DNA of 7,374 nt from positions 1 through 7,374 of the forward strand of contig DAOWNV010000139.1 in assembly GCA_030642405.1 (NCBI GenBank), given 5' to 3'. This document shows positions 5,694 through 7,374 of the stretch, in pieces (the first letter of the stretch is position 1; every line of letters begins with the position of its first letter). The position numbers and the translations under genes are program-made. Source of the stretch: Desulfosarcina sp. (lineage in GTDB: Bacteria; Desulfobacterota; Desulfobacteria; Desulfobacterales; Desulfosarcinaceae). The notes beneath the pieces are model-generated. The model was not told where the DNA came from, ran no database searches, and saw only the letters and a list, made by a program, of their open reading frames with translations.

Positions 5694-7374
5694 AACCATT
5701 ACTGAAAAAAGCAACTTTTGGGATCCTTGGTCTCCTGTATCTATTTTCAACACCTTGTGCGATTTCTGCATTCTCCTTATGGGGAGATGGCAAGATGTCA
5801 GATTCGCAGGAATCTTACGTCTATGAAAAAAAAGATGCCGGAAAAGATAAAAAGCGTTATCTGATCAAGCTTGAGCAGGACGCCCGTAAATGCAACCTTG
5901 CTATCACAAATACCAAAACACTGATCAGCCGTTCCAAAAATCGCCCCTACCTACCGGAGCTCTATCTCCGCATGGCGGAACTGTACATCGAGAAATCACG
6001 ACTGGTCTATTTTCTCCGAAAGAGCCAACAAACTGGAAACGGCAGCCAGGCGTTGGATCAGTACGAGGCCAACGCCTTGAAAACCCAGGCCATAGAAGTC
6101 TACCAGCGTATTGTCAATCAACACCCCGATTTTTATCATCTTGACAAGGTCCATTTTTTCATGGCCCATGAATATCACGAACTGGGTCGTACAGGCGAAA
6201 TGATCGCTGAGTACAGGACACTGCTGAAAAAGTTTCCCCAAAGTCTTTATGCACCTGAAGCCCATTTGCTTTTGGGAGATTATCATTTCAACCAGAAAGC
6301 GGATGTGGATGCCGCCACAAAACACTATCAAGCCGTTTTGGGATATCCGAACAGTCCTGCCATAGCGGCTGCACGGTATAAATTGGCCTGGTGTAAAATC
6401 AACCAAACCGATTTTAAGAAAGCCCTGGAACTGTTTGAAGCCTCCGTAACCAGCCCTAATACATCAAAAGATCACGACATCGACACTTACCGCCGTGTTG
6501 ATGTTCGTTTGGAATCCCTCGTGGACATGGCCTATTGCTATACGGAAGTCTATAAAAAATCCACTGCAAAAGAGGCGCTCGCATATTTTAAGAAATATGC
6601 CTGGTCGCGCCAAGTTTATACCACTGTATTGGAAAAACTGGCCTATCGCTATTATGTCAAGAAAAAATGGTCTCAGGCTTCGCCTCTCTACCGCGAACTC
6701 GCGGTAATTCGACAGGACCCTGAGGCTCTTTTGGAATACGCCCGGCATATTTTTGAATGTGTTCAGACCATGGGAACGTATAATGAGGCTGAAAAGGACG
6801 TGTCCATCATCGTCCGGGCATTAAAACAACAGGTTTATTCCCTACACATGGCCGATGCGGAAAAAGAAAAACTCATCCACGACTATGAGATCTTTGCCCG
6901 GGACATCATCACCCATTTGCATGCCAAAGCCCGCAGAACGAATTCTCACACCGATTTTGCCATCGCGGCCGGCGCCTATGGACAATACCTGGATTTTTTC
7001 ACCCAAAGCCCTGCAGTTGAGGAAATGTCCGCCAACTATGCGGAAACCCTTTTTTCATCCGGACGCTATTTAGAAGCTGGAAAACAGTACGAAAAATGTA
7101 CCCCTGCAGCCACAATCAGTACCAAACGGCGGAAAGAATCTCTGTACAGTTCGGTCATCTCCTATTACCGGGCACTGAAAAACAAGGACAATCAGAATTT
7201 TTACCAAGCGGCCTATGCAAGAGAAGGATTGAGAAGCATCGGAAAAACCTTCGTAGAAGAGTATCCCCAATCCCCTCAAGCACCTGATGTGTATTTCAAT
7301 GTTGCCTGGGCCTCCTATGATGCCGGTGATTTTAAAACAGCTATCAAGGATTTGTCCGAATTTGCCCGACGCCA
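5690..7374 (+). CDS. Large exported TPR protein, C-terminus beyond the window (GltD/AgmU-like by type)
   Basis: An ATG at 5690 overlaps the preceding TGA in the ATGA arrangement. The frame stays open for 561 codons to the last base, so the gene is cut by the window edge, not broken. The N-terminus is a Sec signal peptide (KPLLKKATFGILGLLYLFS), probably cut after ISA at residue 27. The mature part is helical. Around residues 87-105 is PYLPELYLRMAELYIEKSR, followed by several TPR-like units at about 130-270, such as KTQAIEVYQRIVNQHP, LLGDYHFNQKADVDAATKHY and YKLAWCKINQTDFKKALELF. Another unit lies near the window end (VYFNVAWASYDAGDFKTAI). These resemble the TPR units of BamD- and YbgF-like proteins. 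Large periplasmic TPR proteins such as GltD (AgmU) belong to the Agl/Glt machine. It most likely works beside the preceding TPR protein as a scaffold; the GltD match is by type and context only. Confidence 0.87.
   Translation, partial: MKPLLKKATFGILGLLYLFSTPCAISAFSLWGDGKMSDSQESYVYEKKDAGKDKKRYLIKLEQDARKCNLAITNTKTLISRSKNRPYLPELYLRMAELYIEKSRLVYFLRKSQQTGNGSQALDQYEANALKTQAIEVYQRIVNQHPDFYHLDKVHFFMAHEYHELGRTGEMIAEYRTLLKKFPQSLYAPEAHLLLGDYHFNQKADVDAATKHYQAVLGYPNSPAIAAARYKLAWCKINQTDFKKALELFEASVTSPNTSKDHDIDTYRRVDVRLESLVDMAYCYTEVYKKSTAKEALAYFKKYAWSRQVYTTVLEKLAYRYYVKKKWSQASPLYRELAVIRQDPEALLEYARHIFECVQTMGTYNEAEKDVSIIVRALKQQVYSLHMADAEKEKLIHDYEIFARDIITHLHAKARRTNSHTDFAIAAGAYGQYLDFFTQSPAVEEMSANYAETLFSSGRYLEAGKQYEKCTPAATISTKRRKESLYSSVISYYRALKNKDNQNFYQAAYAREGLRSIGKTFVEEYPQSPQAPDVYFNVAWASYDAGDFKTAIKDLSEFARR

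Noticed and set aside
5533..5826. 97-codon plus-strand frame across the junction of the two TPR genes
   Set aside because: It overlaps the end of one TPR gene and the signal peptide of the next in another frame, and its product is Arg/Pro/Trp-rich without any recognisable pattern.

Overview
The window is a dense, single-strand (+) stretch of a bacterial operon with moderate GC. It holds eight genes or gene fragments and almost no intergenic space. Junctions overlap by 17, 4, 11 and 4 nt, and the remaining gaps are 16, 49 and 35 nt. I see no tRNA, rRNA, mobile element, CRISPR array, terminator or internal promoter. The gene set, namely a TolQ/TolR-type stator, an FHA/TonB-like bridging protein, an outer-membrane barrel and large periplasmic TPR proteins, is typical of the former Deltaproteobacteria (Desulfobacterota or Myxococcota). 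Base composition and codon use argue against a high-GC myxobacterium and fit a Desulfobacterota-like host better. The lineage is inferred from gene content, not from a marker gene.

Layout: (1) the last 31 codons of a TolQ/ExbB/MotA-family channel subunit (1-96); (2) a first ExbD/TolR-family protein (80-589); (3) a second ExbD/TolR-family protein starting at a GTG (606-1109); (4) a small exported protein of unknown function (1106-1456); (5) a long inner-membrane protein with a degenerate FHA domain, an L7/L12-like domain, an acidic stretch, one membrane span, a Lys/Pro-rich linker and an AgmX/PglI-type TonB-like C-terminus (about 1506-3398); (6) an outer-membrane beta-barrel protein (3434-4144); (7) an exported TPR protein (4134-5693); (8) a second, larger exported TPR protein that runs off the window (5690 to the end).

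Reading the genes together, this looks like a trans-envelope, proton-motive-force-driven machine related to the Myxococcus xanthus Agl/Glt gliding motor and the Nfs spore-coat machine. TolQ-ExbD-ExbD corresponds by type and order to AglR-AglQ-AglS. The FHA/TonB-like protein corresponds to GltG (PglI). The neighbouring small exported protein, barrel and two TPR proteins resemble the GltF, GltH, GltE and GltD classes by position and type. The stator would convert ion flow into motion, the bridging protein would carry it across the periplasm, and the TPR and barrel proteins would form the periplasmic and outer-membrane parts. Whether the machine drives gliding, polysaccharide or coat export, or something else cannot be told from the sequence.

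The most notable details are these. The first ExbD protein has Asn where the proton-carrying Asp of the family should be, while the second retains Asp. The FHA domain has lost its phosphothreonine-binding residues. A ribosomal L7/L12 C-terminal-like domain follows the FHA domain in the bridging protein.
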